DNA of 64,000 nt from Xenophilus sp. AP218F (GCA_002213445.1 NJIE01000009.1:1-64000); one strand, 5' to 3'; shown: positions 6,464-18,735, numbered from the stretch's first letter. Notes: generated from the sequence alone by a model not told the origin. Translations and numbers: made by a program.

Positions 6464-8821
6464 TCAAGCACGCAGCTCGGCGCCCAGGCCCAGCGCGGCA
6501 TCCAGCAATGCCTTCAACGCCGGCTCGACGTCTTCGTCGGTCAGCGTGCGGCTATTGTCCTGCATCGTCACGCTAAAGGCCAGACTCTTCTTGCCTTCGG
6601 CCACGCCTTTGCCGCGATAAACGTCAAACAGCGCGATGTCCTTGACGATCGCCGCGCGCTTGGCGGCGAAAGCCTGCTGCAGATCGGCCACGCTCAGCGC
6701 CTCGTCCACCACCAGCGCCAGATCGCGGCGCACCGGCTGGAACTTGCTGACCGCTTGCGCCTTGATGCGGCCGCGGGCGGTGGTCGCTCCCAGATCCAGC
6801 TCGAACAGCACCGGCGCGGAAGGCAGATCGTAGGCCTGCACCCACTGCGGATGCAGTTCGCCGATCACGCCCACAGCCTTGCCGTCCACCAGCACCTCGG
6901 CGCAACGGCCGGGATGGAAGGCGGGATGGCTGGCCTTGCGGCAAGTCGCAACCGCCGGATGCAGCAGCGCCTCGACGTCCGCCTTGACGTCGAAGAAGTC
7001 GACGCGCTCGGACTTGACGCCCCACTGCTCGGCCAAGCGCGGCCCCCAGGCGAGACCCGCCACTTTTTCCGGCTGCGCGAAGCCGGCGTCGGTCTTGAAG
7101 AATACGCGCGCCGCCTCGAAGACGCGCACGCGCGGCTGCTTGCGATTGATGTTGCCGGCCAGCACGTCGATCAGGCCGCCGATCAAGGACGAGCGCATCA
7201 CGCTCATCTGGCTGGCGATCGGGTTGATGAGGCGCACCGGATCGGCGTTGCCGGCGAAGTCGCGCTCCCAGCGCTCATCGACGAAAGCGTAGCTGACCAC
7301 TTCCTGATAGTCGCGGCCGGCCAGAAGGTGACGCACCTGGTCCAGCGGGCGCAGCTCTTCCGGTTGCGCCAGCATGCGCATGCCGGACTGGGGCGCGTCG
7401 GCCGGAATGGCGTTGTAGCCGTAGACGCGCGCCACTTCTTCGATCAGGTCTTCTTCGATCTCGATATCGAAGCGGAACGACGGCGCCTGCACGGCGAAAA
7501 CTTCGTCGGCCAGCGTGAACTGCAAGCCCAGGCGCGACAGAATCTCGCCGATCTGCCGCGCGTCGAGCTTGACGCCCAGCACCTTGGCTACGCGCGCCAC
7601 GCGCAGCTTGACCGTCTGGCGCGCCGGCAGCTCGGCCACCTCTTCCACCACCGGACCCGCCTCGCCGCCGCAGATATCCAGCACCAGGCGGGTGGCGCGC
7701 TCGATCGCGTCGCGCTGCAATTCGAAATCGACGCCGCGCTCGAAGCGGAACGAGGAATCGGAACCGAAACCCAGCTCGCGCGCGCGGCCGGCGATGGCCT
7801 TGGGCGCGAAAAAGGCCGACTCGAGGAAGATGTCGCGGCTGTCGACGGTGACGCCGCTCTCCTCGCCGCCCATCACGCCGCCCAAGGCCAGCGCCTTGGC
7901 GTCGTCGGCGATCACCAGATGGTGCGGCTTCAGCTCGACGGTTTTCTCGTTCAGGCACAGCAGGCTTTCGCCCTCGCGCGCCATGCGCACCGTGACGCCG
8001 CCGGCCAGCTTGGCGAGGTCGAAGGCGTGCATCGGCTGGCCCTGCTCCAGCAGGATGTAATTGGTGATGTCGACGATGGCAGAGATCGAACGCAGGCCGG
8101 AACGCTCCAGGCGCTGGCGCATCCAGGCCGGCGTCGCCGCGGCGGCGTTGACGCCCTTGACCACGCGACCCAGATAACGGCCGCACGCCTCGCGAGCCTC
8201 GATCTTCACCGGGCGCGCGTCGTCGATGGACGGCGCCACCGGCTCGATGGCCACCGGCTTGAGCGCCGCGCCGGTCAGCGCCGCCACTTCGCGGGCGATG
8301 CCGCGGATCGACAGGCTATCGGCGCGGTTAGGCGTGATTTTCAGCGTGAACAGCTGATCGTCGAGGCCCAGGTAGTCGCGAATGCTTTGGCCCACCGGCG
8401 CGTCGGCCGGCAGCAGCATCAAGCCGTCCACGTCCTCCGGCACGCCCAGCTCCTTGCCGGAACACAGCATGCCGTTCGACTCCACGCCGCGCATCTTGGT
8501 CGGCTTGATCTTGAAATCGCCAGGCAGCACCGCGCCTGGCAGCGCGCAGGGAATCCGCACGCCGACAGCCACATTGGGCGCGCCGCAAACGATTTGAATC
8601 AGCTCGCCGGTGCCCGCGTCCACTTTGGTGACGCGCAGGCGGTCGGCGTTTTCGTGCTTGACGCACTCTTTGACTTCGGCGATCACCACGCCGGAAAAGG
8701 CCGGCGCGGCCGCAGTCACGTCTTCCACTTCCAGACCCGCCATGGTCAGCAGATCGGACAGTTCAGCGGTAGACAGCGCCGGATTGACCCAGCTTCTCAG
8801 CCATTGTTCGGAAAATTGCAT
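6464..8821 (-). CDS. pheT: Phenylalanine-tRNA ligase beta subunit
   Basis: A 785-residue beta subunit of the alpha2-beta2 PheRS. It carries the N-terminal tRNA-binding OB fold (about 40-150), the B3/B4 editing domain (about 210-380) that clears Tyr-tRNA, the B5 domain, a catalytic-like core without an active site, and the C-terminal anticodon-binding FDX-ACB domain (final 95 residues, KFQPVRRDLALVVDE). Length is normal for the family. The start has GGAG 7 nt upstream. It lies 18 nt after pheS and clearly forms an operon with it. Confidence 0.98.
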   Translation of the reverse strand: MQFSEQWLRSWVNPALSTAELSDLLTMAGLEVEDVTAAAPAFSGVVIAEVKECVKHENADRLRVTKVDAGTGELIQIVCGAPNVAVGVRIPCALPGAVLPGDFKIKPTKMRGVESNGMLCSGKELGVPEDVDGLMLLPADAPVGQSIRDYLGLDDQLFTLKITPNRADSLSIRGIAREVAALTGAALKPVAIEPVAPSIDDARPVKIEAREACGRYLGRVVKGVNAAAATPAWMRQRLERSGLRSISAIVDITNYILLEQGQPMHAFDLAKLAGGVTVRMAREGESLLCLNEKTVELKPHHLVIADDAKALALGGVMGGEESGVTVDSRDIFLESAFFAPKAIAGRARELGFGSDSSFRFERGVDFELQRDAIERATRLVLDICGGEAGPVVEEVAELPARQTVKLRVARVAKVLGVKLDARQIGEILSRLGLQFTLADEVFAVQAPSFRFDIEIEEDLIEEVARVYGYNAIPADAPQSGMRMLAQPEELRPLDQVRHLLAGRDYQEVVSYAFVDERWERDFAGNADPVRLINPIASQMSVMRSSLIGGLIDVLAGNINRKQPRVRVFEAARVFFKTDAGFAQPEKVAGLAWGPRLAEQWGVKSERVDFFDVKADVEALLHPAVATCRKASHPAFHPGRCAEVLVDGKAVGVIGELHPQWVQAYDLPSAPVLFELDLGATTARGRIKAQAVSKFQPVRRDLALVVDEALSVADLQQAFAAKRAAIVKDIALFDVYRGKGVAEGKKSLAFSVTMQDNSRTLTDEDVEPALKALLDAALGLGAELRA

Positions 8822-8839
8822 AGTCGGCTCCGTGCGCGA

Positions 8840-9968
<1,129 letters not shown>

Positions 9969-9985
9969 CAGATCCGTCCAGACGA

Positions 9986-10345
9986 TTAAGCAGCGAGGCT
10001 TGCTTTCGCCTTTTCGACGATCTGCGCAAAAGCCGGCTTGTCGAACACGGCCAGGTCGGCCAGGACCTTGCGGTCGATTTCGATAGCGGCTTTCTTCAGG
10101 CCGTTCATGAACTTGCTGTACGGCAGGCCGTTTTCACGAGCAGCTGCGTTGATACGAGCAATCCACAGTTGACGGAACTGACGCTTCTTCTGACGACGGT
10201 CGCGGTAGGCGTATTGACCCGCCTTCATCACCGCCTGTTTGGCGATGCGATAGACGTTCTTGCGACGGCCGCGATAGCCTTTCGCCAGGGCGAGGATTTT
10301 CTTGTGACGAGCACGAGCGGTTACACCGCGTTTTACGCGTGGCAT
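9986..10345 (-). CDS. rplT: 50S ribosomal protein L20
   Basis: A 119-residue, very basic protein starting [20 protein letters not shown], the canonical L20 start. L20 is an early 23S rRNA-binding assembly protein and, in several bacteria, represses its own operon by binding the rpmI leader. It lies 12 nt after rpmI, with GGAG 8 nt before the ATG. Confidence 0.98.
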
Positions 10346-10357
10346 ATTTCAGTCTCC

Positions 10358-10555
10358 TTAAGCGTAGGGCAGCATTGCGCGAACAGATGCCATGTTGGTG
10401 CTATCCACCATGGTGGTACCACGCAGTTGGCGCTTGTTCTTGGTGGTCTTCTTGGTCAGGATGTGACGCTTGAACGCGTAAGAGCGCTTGACACCACCAT
10501 TACCCAGTACTTTGAGACGCTTTTTCGCGCTCGACTTGGTCTTCATTTTCGGCAT
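10358..10555 (-). CDS. rpmI: 50S ribosomal protein L35
   Basis: A 65-residue basic protein starting [20 protein letters not shown], typical of L35, with the internal [18 protein letters not shown] segment. GGAG lies 8 nt before the ATG. It is the first gene of the rpmI-rplT pair and is separated from infC by a 156-nt leader that contains a stable hairpin. Confidence 0.98.
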   Translation of the reverse strand: MPKMKTKSSAKKRLKVLGNGGVKRSYAFKRHILTKKTTKNKRQLRGTTMVDSTNMASVRAMLPYA

Positions 10556-10666
10556 GGAAATGCTCCTGCAGAATTTTGTTTAGATTAAGACACAGGGTGA
10601 CCCTAAGGTGCTTGAAACCGCTGCGTCACGCTTTTAAGCAGATCGTTGCCGACCTAACAAAATCAA

Positions 10667-10690
10667 CACGGCAGAGCGAACCCTGCCGTG
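10667..10690 (-). terminator. Hairpin after infC (partial terminator or L20 leader element)
   Basis: CACGGCAG-8 nt-CTGCCGTG, a perfect 8-bp stem 21 nt after the infC stop, followed on the minus strand by TTGATTTTG. The T tract is interrupted, so it may be a weak terminator or part of the rpmI leader structure used in L20 autoregulation. Confidence 0.5.
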
Positions 10691-10711
10691 TCGAGTTGAT
10701 GATTATACCGA

Positions 10712-11230
10712 TTATTTCTTCTTCGGCGCAATCATCATGACCATCTGGCGACCTTCCAGCTTCGGGAACTGCTCAACCACCGCGATCTCCGACAAGTCGG
10801 CCTCGACGCGCTTGAGCAGTTCCAGGCCGATGTTCTGGTGAGCCATCTCGCGGCCGCGGAAGCGCAGCGTGATCTTGGCCTTGTCACCTTCAGTCAGGAA
10901 ACGCACCAGGCTACGCAGCTTGACGTTGTAGTCGCCGTCGTCCGTGCCCGGGCGGAATTTGATTTCCTTGATCTGAACCTGCTTCTGCTTCTGCTTGGCC
11001 TCGTGACGCTTCTTGGACATCTCGTACTTGTACTTGCCGTAGTCCATCAGCTTGCACACCGGAGGCTGCGCGGTCGGGGAAATCTCCACCAGGTCCACGT
11101 CATTCTCCTCAGCGAGAGCCATTGCTTCACGCAAACTGACGATGCCAATCTGCTCGCCTTCCTTACCTACCAGACGAATCTCGCGAGCGGTAATCTCGCC
11201 GTTGATCCGTGCTTCGCGTTCCTGAGCTAT
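10712..11230 (-). CDS. infC: Translation initiation factor IF-3, likely AUA start
   Basis: A 172-residue IF-3. The N domain carries [15 protein letters not shown] and [16 protein letters not shown], the linker is Lys-rich, and the C domain carries [15 protein letters not shown] and the FRGREMAHQ loop. IF-3 binds the 30S subunit and rejects non-AUG start codons. There is no ATG in frame near the N-terminus. The RBS AGGAG (11239-11243) is 8 nt before an ATA codon at 11230-11228, which gives (M)[13 protein letters not shown], the usual N-terminus. A TTG at 11236 is only 2 nt from the RBS and is unlikely. Rare start codons on infC are the basis of IF-3 autoregulation. It lies 44 nt after thrS. 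Confidence 0.96.
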   Translation of the reverse strand: MAQEREARINGEITAREIRLVGKEGEQIGIVSLREAMALAEENDVDLVEISPTAQPPVCKLMDYGKYKYEMSKKRHEAKQKQKQVQIKEIKFRPGTDDGDYNVKLRSLVRFLTEGDKAKITLRFRGREMAHQNIGLELLKRVEADLSEIAVVEQFPKLEGRQMVMMIAPKKK

Positions 11231-11274
11231 AGCCAAATCTCCTAATCAATCTAAATGTGTCTGCCGCTGCCGGA

Positions 11275-13176
11275 TCAGGCCTCGGGCATCTCAGCCTTGA
11301 GGCGCGCAATGAACGCATCCAGCGTGAGCTGACCCAGGTCTTCGCCCCGGGCGCGCACGGCAACCAAACCGCCTGCCTTTTCCTTGTCGCCGACAATGAT
11401 TTGATACGGCAACTTTTGCAGACTGTGTTCGCGGATTTTATAGCCGATCTTCTCGTTTCTCAAGTCAAGCTCAACCCGGAAGCCTTGTTTCTTAAGCTCA
11501 TCGGCCATTTCTTGCGCATAATCAGCCTGCGCTTCGGTGATATTCATCACCACCATCTGCACCGGCGCCAGCCACAGCGGGAAAGCGCCGGCGTGGTTTT
11601 CGATCAGAATGCCGAGGAAGCGCTCCAGCGAACCCAGCGCCGCGCGGTGCAGCATCACCGGACGCTTGCGGCTGTTGTCGTCGGCCACGTATTCGGCATC
11701 CAGACTTTCCGGCAGCATGAAGTCCAGCTGCAGCGTGCCGCACTGCCAGGAGCGGCCCAGCGCGTCCTTGACGTGGTATTCGATCTTCGGGCCATAGAAA
11801 GCGCCCTCGCCCGGCAGCTCTTCCCACGCCACGCCGCAGGCGCGCAGCGCTTCGCGCATGCCGTCCTCAGCCTTGTCCCAAGTTTCTTCCGCGCCCAGAC
11901 GCTTGTCCGGACGCAGCGCCAGCTTGATGGCCACCTTGTCGAAACCGAAACGCTCGTATACCTCCATCACCAGGCGATGGAAATCCTTGGCCTCCTGGTT
12001 GATCTGGTCTTCGGTACAGAAGATGTGGCCATCGTCCTGCACGAAGCCGCGCACGCGCATGATGCCGTGCAGCGCGCCGCCCGGCTCGTTGCGGTGGCAG
12101 GAGCCGAATTCGGCGTAGCGCAGCGGCAGATCGCGGTAAGAACGCAGACCGCTATTGAAGATCTGGATGTGGCCCGGGCAGTTCATCGGCTTCACCGCGT
12201 AATCGCGCTTTTCCGATTCGGTGACGAACATATTGTCCTTGTAGTTCTGCCAGTGGCCGGACTTCTGCCACAAGTTCACATCCATCATCATCGGCGTGCG
12301 AACTTCCTGATAGCCCTCATTCACCAGCTTGGCGCGCATGTACTGCTCGACGTTCTGCCACAGCTGCCAGCCTTTGGGATGCCAGAACACCATGCCCGGC
12401 GCTTCGTCCTGCAGGTGGAACAGATCCAGCTGCACGCCCAGCTTGCGATGGTCCCGCTTTTCCGCCTCTTCCAGCATGTACAGGTAGGCTTCCAGGTCTT
12501 CCTTCTTGGCCCAGGCCGTGCCGTAAACGCGCTGCAGCATCTCGTTGTTGCTGTCGCCGCGCCAGTAAGCGCCGGCCACCTTCATCAGCTTGAATACTTT
12601 CAGCTTGCCGGTGGACGGCACGTGCGGACCGCGGCACAGGTCGGTGAATTCGCCTTCGCGGTACAGGGAGAGCACCTCGCCCTGCGGGATCGACTCGATG
12701 ATCTCGGCCTTGTAGGCTTCGCCGATGCTCTTGAAGTAAGCGATGGCCTCGTCGCGCGGCAGCTCGTAGCGCTCCACCGGGATATCCTTCTTGGCCAGCT
12801 CGGCCATCTTCTTCTCGATGGCGACGAGGTCTTCCGGCGTGAACGGGCGCTTGTAGGCGAAGTCGTAGTAAAAACCGTTTTCGATCTCCGGCCCGATGGT
12901 CACCTGCGCCTCCGGGAACAGCTCCTTGACGGCATAGGCCAGCAAGTGGGCGGTGGAGTGGCGGATGATGGACAGGCCGTCGGCATCCTTGTCGGTGACG
13001 ATGGCCAGATCGGCATTGCGGTCGATCAGATAGCTGGTATCCACCAGCTGGCCATCCACGCGACCCGCCAGCGCGGCGCGCGCCAGACCGGTGCCGATGG
13101 ATGCAGCCACCTCATGAACCGTTACCGGTTTGTCGAAAGAACGGACCGAGCCGTCCGGCAAGCGAATGTCTGGCAT
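11275..13176 (-). CDS. thrS: Threonine-tRNA ligase
   Basis: A 633-residue class II synthetase. It has an N-terminal TGS domain (about 1-60), the SAD editing domain with the [16 protein letters not shown] motif (about 70-225), the catalytic core with zinc-binding [10 protein letters not shown], and a C-terminal anticodon-binding domain ending near [16 protein letters not shown]. It charges tRNA-Thr and edits Ser-tRNA. The RBS GGAG is 6 nt before the ATG. It is the first gene of the thrS-infC-rpmI-rplT operon; its promoter should lie within 13177-13228, after the tRNA-Val terminator. Confidence 0.98.
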   Translation of the reverse strand: MPDIRLPDGSVRSFDKPVTVHEVAASIGTGLARAALAGRVDGQLVDTSYLIDRNADLAIVTDKDADGLSIIRHSTAHLLAYAVKELFPEAQVTIGPEIENGFYYDFAYKRPFTPEDLVAIEKKMAELAKKDIPVERYELPRDEAIAYFKSIGEAYKAEIIESIPQGEVLSLYREGEFTDLCRGPHVPSTGKLKVFKLMKVAGAYWRGDSNNEMLQRVYGTAWAKKEDLEAYLYMLEEAEKRDHRKLGVQLDLFHLQDEAPGMVFWHPKGWQLWQNVEQYMRAKLVNEGYQEVRTPMMMDVNLWQKSGHWQNYKDNMFVTESEKRDYAVKPMNCPGHIQIFNSGLRSYRDLPLRYAEFGSCHRNEPGGALHGIMRVRGFVQDDGHIFCTEDQINQEAKDFHRLVMEVYERFGFDKVAIKLALRPDKRLGAEETWDKAEDGMREALRACGVAWEELPGEGAFYGPKIEYHVKDALGRSWQCGTLQLDFMLPESLDAEYVADDNSRKRPVMLHRAALGSLERFLGILIENHAGAFPLWLAPVQMVVMNITEAQADYAQEMADELKKQGFRVELDLRNEKIGYKIREHSLQKLPYQIIVGDKEKAGGLVAVRARGEDLGQLTLDAFIARLKAEMPEA

Positions 13177-13228
13177 ATCAACTCCAACGAGGGCGAGAGG
13201 TTTTGGTGATCGATTCTAAAACGCGGGA

Positions 13229-13265
13229 TAAAAAAAAAGTGCGGCCTGAGCCGCACTTCTTTTTC
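13229..13265 (-). terminator. Terminator of the tRNA-Val transcript
   Basis: On the minus strand AAGTGCGGCTCAGGCCGCACTT is a hairpin followed by nine T residues. It lies about 93 nt past the end of tRNA-Val and upstream of thrS. Confidence 0.85.
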
Positions 13266-13272
13266 GCATGGT

Positions 13273-13313
13273 ACAACCCGCAAGGCTCAGCTTCCGTGAG
13301 TATGTCGGGTTGT
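13273..13313. other. Nested inverted repeat between tRNA-Val and its terminator
   Basis: ACAACCCG (13273-13280) pairs with CGGGTTGT (13306-13313), and inside the 25-nt loop CTCA and TGAG can pair as well. The element would be transcribed as the long 3' trailer of tRNA-Val. It may be a processing structure or a small RNA; the function is unknown. Confidence 0.4.
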
Positions 13314-13357
13314 GGTAGTTCGCAAGAATTTCACTTGGCAACTCCATGCATGATGTT

Positions 13358-13434
13358 TGGTAGGCACGATTGGACTCGAACCAACGACCCCCACCATGTC
13401 AAGGTGGTGCTCTAACCAGCTGAGCTACGTGCCT
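13358..13434 (-). tRNA. tRNA-Val (GAC)
   Basis: A 77-nt gene with encoded CCA. The acceptor arms AGGCACG and CGTGCCT pair fully. The anticodon loop TTGACAT gives GAC, flanked by the stem CCACC/GGTGG. The T arm is GGTTCGAGTCC. Confidence 0.97.
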
Positions 13435-13534
13435 GTCGTCGAGCTGCGAATACTATACACATCGAAAAACAATTGCAAGCTCTTTTTTCAACAAATCCCG
13501 CCAGGGCGCGCTTAGCTGTATACTAGCCGCCTGA

Positions 13535-14674
<1,140 letters not shown>

Positions 14675-14815
14675 AACCGGGGCGCGGACCGGGAACCGCG
14701 CGACGCGCGCCCGGTCTGAGCCTGCCTGAATCGCCACGGTTGGAAAAGGCATCCAGCATGGCTACAATGCTTGGCTTAGCTCAAAATCAGCCATAACAAT
14801 ACTAGGGAGTTTGAC

Positions 14816-15136
14816 ATGTTTATTTCCCCCGCCTACGCCAGCACCGCCGCCCCCGCAGGTTTCGACATCATGGGCCTGCTGCCCATGGTGGTGATTTTCG
14901 TGCTGTTCTGGTTCCTGATGGTGCGCCCGCAGCAAAAGCGCATGAAGGAACACCAGAAGATGCTGTCGGAAATCCAGAAAGGCGACGAAGTCGTGACCCA
15001 GGGCGGCATCATCGGCCGCGTGGTCAAGGCAGGCGAGCAATACATCACCGTCGAAATCGCCAACAACGTGGAAATCAATGTTCAGCGCGCCGCCATCAGC
15101 GGCAAGCTGGAAAAAGGCACGCTGAAGGCGCAGTAA
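14816..15136 (+). CDS. yajC: Sec translocon accessory protein YajC
   Basis: A 106-residue single-span membrane protein. One hydrophobic segment (about 16-38, GLLPMVVIFVLFWFLMVRPQ) is followed by the conserved cytosolic part QKRMKEHQKMLSEIQKGDEV. It associates with SecDF. It starts 141 nt after tgt and 67 nt before secD, within the conserved tgt-yajC-secDF cluster. Confidence 0.96.
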   Translation: MFISPAYASTAAPAGFDIMGLLPMVVIFVLFWFLMVRPQQKRMKEHQKMLSEIQKGDEVVTQGGIIGRVVKAGEQYITVEIANNVEINVQRAAISGKLEKGTLKAQ

Positions 15137-15203
15137 TTCAGCCGCTGGCCGCCGCGGAGCCCTCCGCCGGCGGCCTGTTCATTTTCCTTGCCAGAACTAA
15201 AAC

Positions 15204-17051
15204 ATGAACCGCTATCCTCTCTGGAAATACCTCGTCATTGCGGTGGCCATGATCATCTCGACGATCTATACGCTGCCCAATTTCTATGGCGAAACGCCCG
15301 CGGTCCAGGTCTCCAGCTCCCGCCAGTCCATCCCGGTGGACACCGCCGTCATGGCCCGCGTGGAAGAGGCTCTGAAAGCGCAGAACATTCCGTCCGACGG
15401 CCTGATGCTGGACAACAACAGCCTGAAGATCCGCTTCAAGGACGCCGACACCCAGATCAAGGCGCGCGACGCCATCCAGCACGCGCTGGGCGACAACTAC
15501 ATCATCGCGCTCAACCTGCTTTCCGCCTCCCCGCAGTGGCTGACCCGCCTGCACGCCAACCCGATGTTCCTCGGCCTCGACCTGCGCGGCGGCGTGCACT
15601 TCCTCCTGGAAGTGGACATGAAGGCCGCCACCGACAAGGCGATGGAACGCTACGCCGGCGACCTGCGCCGCGAGCTGAAGAACAAGCAGGTGCGTTACGG
15701 CAACATCAAGCGCAACGGCAACACGCTGGAAGTGCAGCTGCGCGACGCCGACACGCTCAAGTCGGCGCAGGACGTGGTGTACCGCACCCTGCCGACGCTG
15801 ACCGTGCAAAGCGACGACAGCAACTACAAGCTGCTGCTGACGCTCAAGCCGGAAGAAATCACCAAGATCCAGAACGACGCGGTCAAGCAGAACATCACCA
15901 CGCTGCATAACCGCGTCAACGAGCTGGGCACCACCGAGCCCATCATCCAGCAGAACGGCCCCAACCGCATCGTGGTGCAGCTGCCCGGCATCCAGGACAC
16001 CGCCCGCGCCAAGGACATCATCGGCCGCACCGCCACGCTGGAAGTGCGCATGGTGGAAGACGATCAGGGCAAGCTGGCCGACGCCATGGCCGGCAACGTG
16101 CCGGCCGGTTACGAGCTGCTGGACGAAGTCACCTCGCGCGGCAACAGCAAGATCCTGCTGAAGAACGACGTGGAGCTGACCGGCGACAACATCAACGACG
16201 CCCAGCCGAGCTTCGACCAGTACGGCGCGCCCGCCGTCAGCATCAACCTGGACAGCGCCGGAGCCGCCATCTTCCGCCAGCTGACCGCGGAAAACGTCGG
16301 CAAGCGCATGGCCATGGTGCTGGTGGAGAAGGGCCGCAAGGAAGTGGTCACCGCGCCGGTGATCCGCACCGAAATCGGCGGCGGCCGCGTGGAAATCTCC
16401 GGCAGCATGAACACCGCCGAGGCCAACGACACCGCGCTCTTGCTGCGCGCCGGCTCGCTGGCCGCGCCGATGAACATCGTCGAGGAGCGCACCGTCGGCC
16501 CGAGCCTGGGCCAGGAGAACATCGAGAAGGGCTTCCACTCCACGCTGTGGGGCTTCGCCGCCATCGCCGTGTTCATGATCATTTACTACGGCGTGTTCGG
16601 CGTGTTCTCCGCCCTGTCGCTGGCCATCAACGTGTTCCTGCTGCTGGGCCTGCTGTCCATGCTGCAGGCGACGCTGACCCTGCCCGGCATCGCCGCCATC
16701 GCGCTGGCGCTGGGCATGGCCATCGACGCCAACGTGCTGATCAACGAGCGCATCCGCGAAGAGTTGCGCAACGGCGTGCCGCCGCACTCGGCGATCAGCG
16801 CCGGCTACAGCCACGCCTGGCACACCATTCTGGACTCCAACGTCACCACCCTGATCGCCGGCCTCGCGCTGATGATCTTCGGTTCCGGCCCGGTACGCGG
16901 TTTCGCCATCGTGCACTGCCTGGGCATCCTCACCTCGATGTTCTCGGCGGTGATGGTGTCGCGCGGCCTGGTCAACCTGTGGTACGGCCGTCGCCGCAAA
17001 CTGACCTCGCTGGCCATCGGCCAAGTGTGGAAACCGGAAAACAAGGGCTAA
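15204..17051 (+). CDS. secD: Protein translocase subunit SecD
   Basis: A 615-residue RND-related inner-membrane protein. TM1 is at the N-terminus, and the large periplasmic P1 domain (about 35-440) includes the GLDLRGGVHFLLEVD motif. Five further membrane segments in the C-terminal 170 residues carry the conserved proton-path motif ALGMAIDANVLINERIREEL. With SecF it uses the proton motive force to pull secreted proteins across the membrane. Length equals that of E. coli SecD (615). secF follows after 3 nt. Confidence 0.98.
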   Translation: MNRYPLWKYLVIAVAMIISTIYTLPNFYGETPAVQVSSSRQSIPVDTAVMARVEEALKAQNIPSDGLMLDNNSLKIRFKDADTQIKARDAIQHALGDNYIIALNLLSASPQWLTRLHANPMFLGLDLRGGVHFLLEVDMKAATDKAMERYAGDLRRELKNKQVRYGNIKRNGNTLEVQLRDADTLKSAQDVVYRTLPTLTVQSDDSNYKLLLTLKPEEITKIQNDAVKQNITTLHNRVNELGTTEPIIQQNGPNRIVVQLPGIQDTARAKDIIGRTATLEVRMVEDDQGKLADAMAGNVPAGYELLDEVTSRGNSKILLKNDVELTGDNINDAQPSFDQYGAPAVSINLDSAGAAIFRQLTAENVGKRMAMVLVEKGRKEVVTAPVIRTEIGGGRVEISGSMNTAEANDTALLLRAGSLAAPMNIVEERTVGPSLGQENIEKGFHSTLWGFAAIAVFMIIYYGVFGVFSALSLAINVFLLLGLLSMLQATLTLPGIAAIALALGMAIDANVLINERIREELRNGVPPHSAISAGYSHAWHTILDSNVTTLIAGLALMIFGSGPVRGFAIVHCLGILTSMFSAVMVSRGLVNLWYGRRRKLTSLAIGQVWKPENKG

Positions 17052-17054
17052 ATC

Positions 17055-17990
17055 ATGGAGCTTTTCCGCATCAAACGGGATATCCCGTTCATGAGCTACG
17101 GCAGGCTCACCACCGCGATCTCGCTGGTGACCTTCATCGTGGCCGTCTTCTTCCTCGCCACCCGCGGCCTGAACTACAGCGTCGAGTTCACCGGCGGCAC
17201 GGTGCTGGAGGTGCAGTACCAGCAATCGGCCAATCTGGAAACCATCCGCGAGCAGGTGGACAGCCTCAAGCTGGGCGAAGCCACCGTGCAGAACCTGGGC
17301 AGCAGCCGCGACGTGATGATCCGCCTGCCCAACAAGCCGGGCACCACTTCCGCCCAGCTGTCGGAAAAGGTGATGGGCCTGCTCAAGGCCTCCGACGCCA
17401 GCGTCCAGCTGCGCAAGGTCGACTTCGTCGGCCCGAGCGTGGGCGAAGAACTGGTATCCCACGGCCTGACCGCGGTGATTCTGGTGTGTATCGGCATCAT
17501 GGTTTACCTCGCGGCGCGCTTCGAATGGCGCTTCGCGGTGGCGGCCATCATCGCCAACATGCACGACGTGGTGATCATCCTCGGCTGCTTCGCCTTCTTC
17601 CGCTGGGAATTCTCGCTGACCGTGCTGGCCGGCGTGCTGGCGGTGCTGGGCTACTCGGTCAACGAGTCGGTGGTGGTGTTCGACCGGATCCGCGAAAACT
17701 TCCGCAAGCCGGGCATGCGCGGCCACACCGTGCCGTCCATCATCGACAACGCCATCACCTCGACGATGAGCCGCACCATCATCACCCACTTCTCCACCGA
17801 GATGATGGTGGTGTCGATGCTGGTATTCGGCGGCCCGGCGCTGCACGGTTTCGCCATGGCGCTGACCATCGGCATCCTGTTCGGCATCTACTCGTCGGTG
17901 CTGGTGGCCAGCCCGATCGCCCTGTGGCTGGGCGTGAAGCGCGAACATATGATCAAACCGGTGAAACCTAAGGAAGAAGCCGTAGTCTGA
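17055..17990 (+). CDS. secF: Protein translocase subunit SecF
   Basis: A 311-residue partner of SecD with six membrane segments. The signature GLNYSVEFTGGTVLEVQ precedes the small periplasmic domain, and GYSVNESVVVFDRIREN is the membrane-embedded motif in TM4. It begins 3 nt after the secD stop, so translation is coupled. A terminator follows 15 nt after the stop. Confidence 0.98.
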   Translation: MELFRIKRDIPFMSYGRLTTAISLVTFIVAVFFLATRGLNYSVEFTGGTVLEVQYQQSANLETIREQVDSLKLGEATVQNLGSSRDVMIRLPNKPGTTSAQLSEKVMGLLKASDASVQLRKVDFVGPSVGEELVSHGLTAVILVCIGIMVYLAARFEWRFAVAAIIANMHDVVIILGCFAFFRWEFSLTVLAGVLAVLGYSVNESVVVFDRIRENFRKPGMRGHTVPSIIDNAITSTMSRTIITHFSTEMMVVSMLVFGGPALHGFAMALTIGILFGIYSSVLVASPIALWLGVKREHMIKPVKPKEEAVV

Positions 17991-18004
17991 TCTCGCAGCA
18001 AGAC

Positions 18005-18030
18005 ACTGGCCGGCTTGTCCGGCCAGTTTT
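18005..18030 (+). terminator. Terminator after secF
   Basis: ACTGGCCGG-CTTGT-CCGGCCAGTTTT, a 9-bp perfect stem with a short T run, between secF and the DedA gene. Confidence 0.8.
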
Positions 18031-18068
18031 GCGTTCGCCTTCAACTCATAAACATAAAGACAACCATT

Positions 18069-18716
18069 ATGGAAGCCATCACGTTCCTGATCGACTTCGT
18101 TTTGCACATCGACGCCCACTTGACCCAGCTGGTGGCAGCCTATGGGCCGTGGATCTACGCCATCCTGTTCCTGATCGTATTTTGCGAAACCGGCCTGGTG
18201 GTCACGCCCTTCCTGCCCGGCGATTCCCTGCTGTTCGTCGCCGGCGCGCTGGCGGCCATGGGCCAGATGGACGTGCACCTGCTGGTGGTGTTGCTGATCA
18301 TCGCCGCCATCCTCGGCGACGCCACCAACTACGCCATCGGCCGCAACGTGGGCATGAAGCTGTTCGACAAGTTCCCGCGCGTCCTCAAGCCGCAGTATCT
18401 GGACAAGACCCACGCCTTCTACGAGCGCCACGGCGGCAAGACCATCATCTTCGCCCGCTTCGTGCCCATCGTGCGCACCTTCGCCCCCTTTGTCGCCGGC
18501 GTGGGCAAGATGCATTATCCGCAGTTCCTCAAGTTCAACGTGGTGGGCGCTCTGGCCTGGGTGATCGGCTTCACCTACGCCGGCTACTTCTTCGGCAACC
18601 TGCCCATCGTGCGCAAGAACCTCGAATTCCTGATCTTCGGCATCATCATCGTTTCGATGCTGCCGGGCATCATCGAGGTATGGCGTCACAAGCGCGCCGC
18701 CGCCAAACCGCGGTAA
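18069..18716 (+). CDS. DedA-family membrane protein
   Basis: A 215-residue inner-membrane protein of the DedA/VTT family. Family motifs are [20 protein letters not shown] (the E/D and GDS motifs), [13 protein letters not shown], and [17 protein letters not shown] with the two essential arginines. DedA proteins act in membrane homeostasis; some are flippases for undecaprenyl phosphate or phosphatidylethanolamine. The ATG at 18069 was chosen over an upstream in-frame start at 18015, which would begin within the secF terminator region. A uppP gene for undecaprenyl pyrophosphate recycling lies 9 kb away, but no link is implied. Confidence 0.93.
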   Translation: MEAITFLIDFVLHIDAHLTQLVAAYGPWIYAILFLIVFCETGLVVTPFLPGDSLLFVAGALAAMGQMDVHLLVVLLIIAAILGDATNYAIGRNVGMKLFDKFPRVLKPQYLDKTHAFYERHGGKTIIFARFVPIVRTFAPFVAGVGKMHYPQFLKFNVVGALAWVIGFTYAGYFFGNLPIVRKNLEFLIFGIIIVSMLPGIIEVWRHKRAAAKPR

Positions 18717-18735
18717 ACCGTAGTAGAATCTCCCT

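Noticed and set aside
15138-18689. Very long open frame on the minus strand opposite secD and secF
   Set aside because: It is antisense to well-conserved genes, rich in His, Gln, Val and Ala as expected from the complement of GC-rich codons, and has no recognisable domain.
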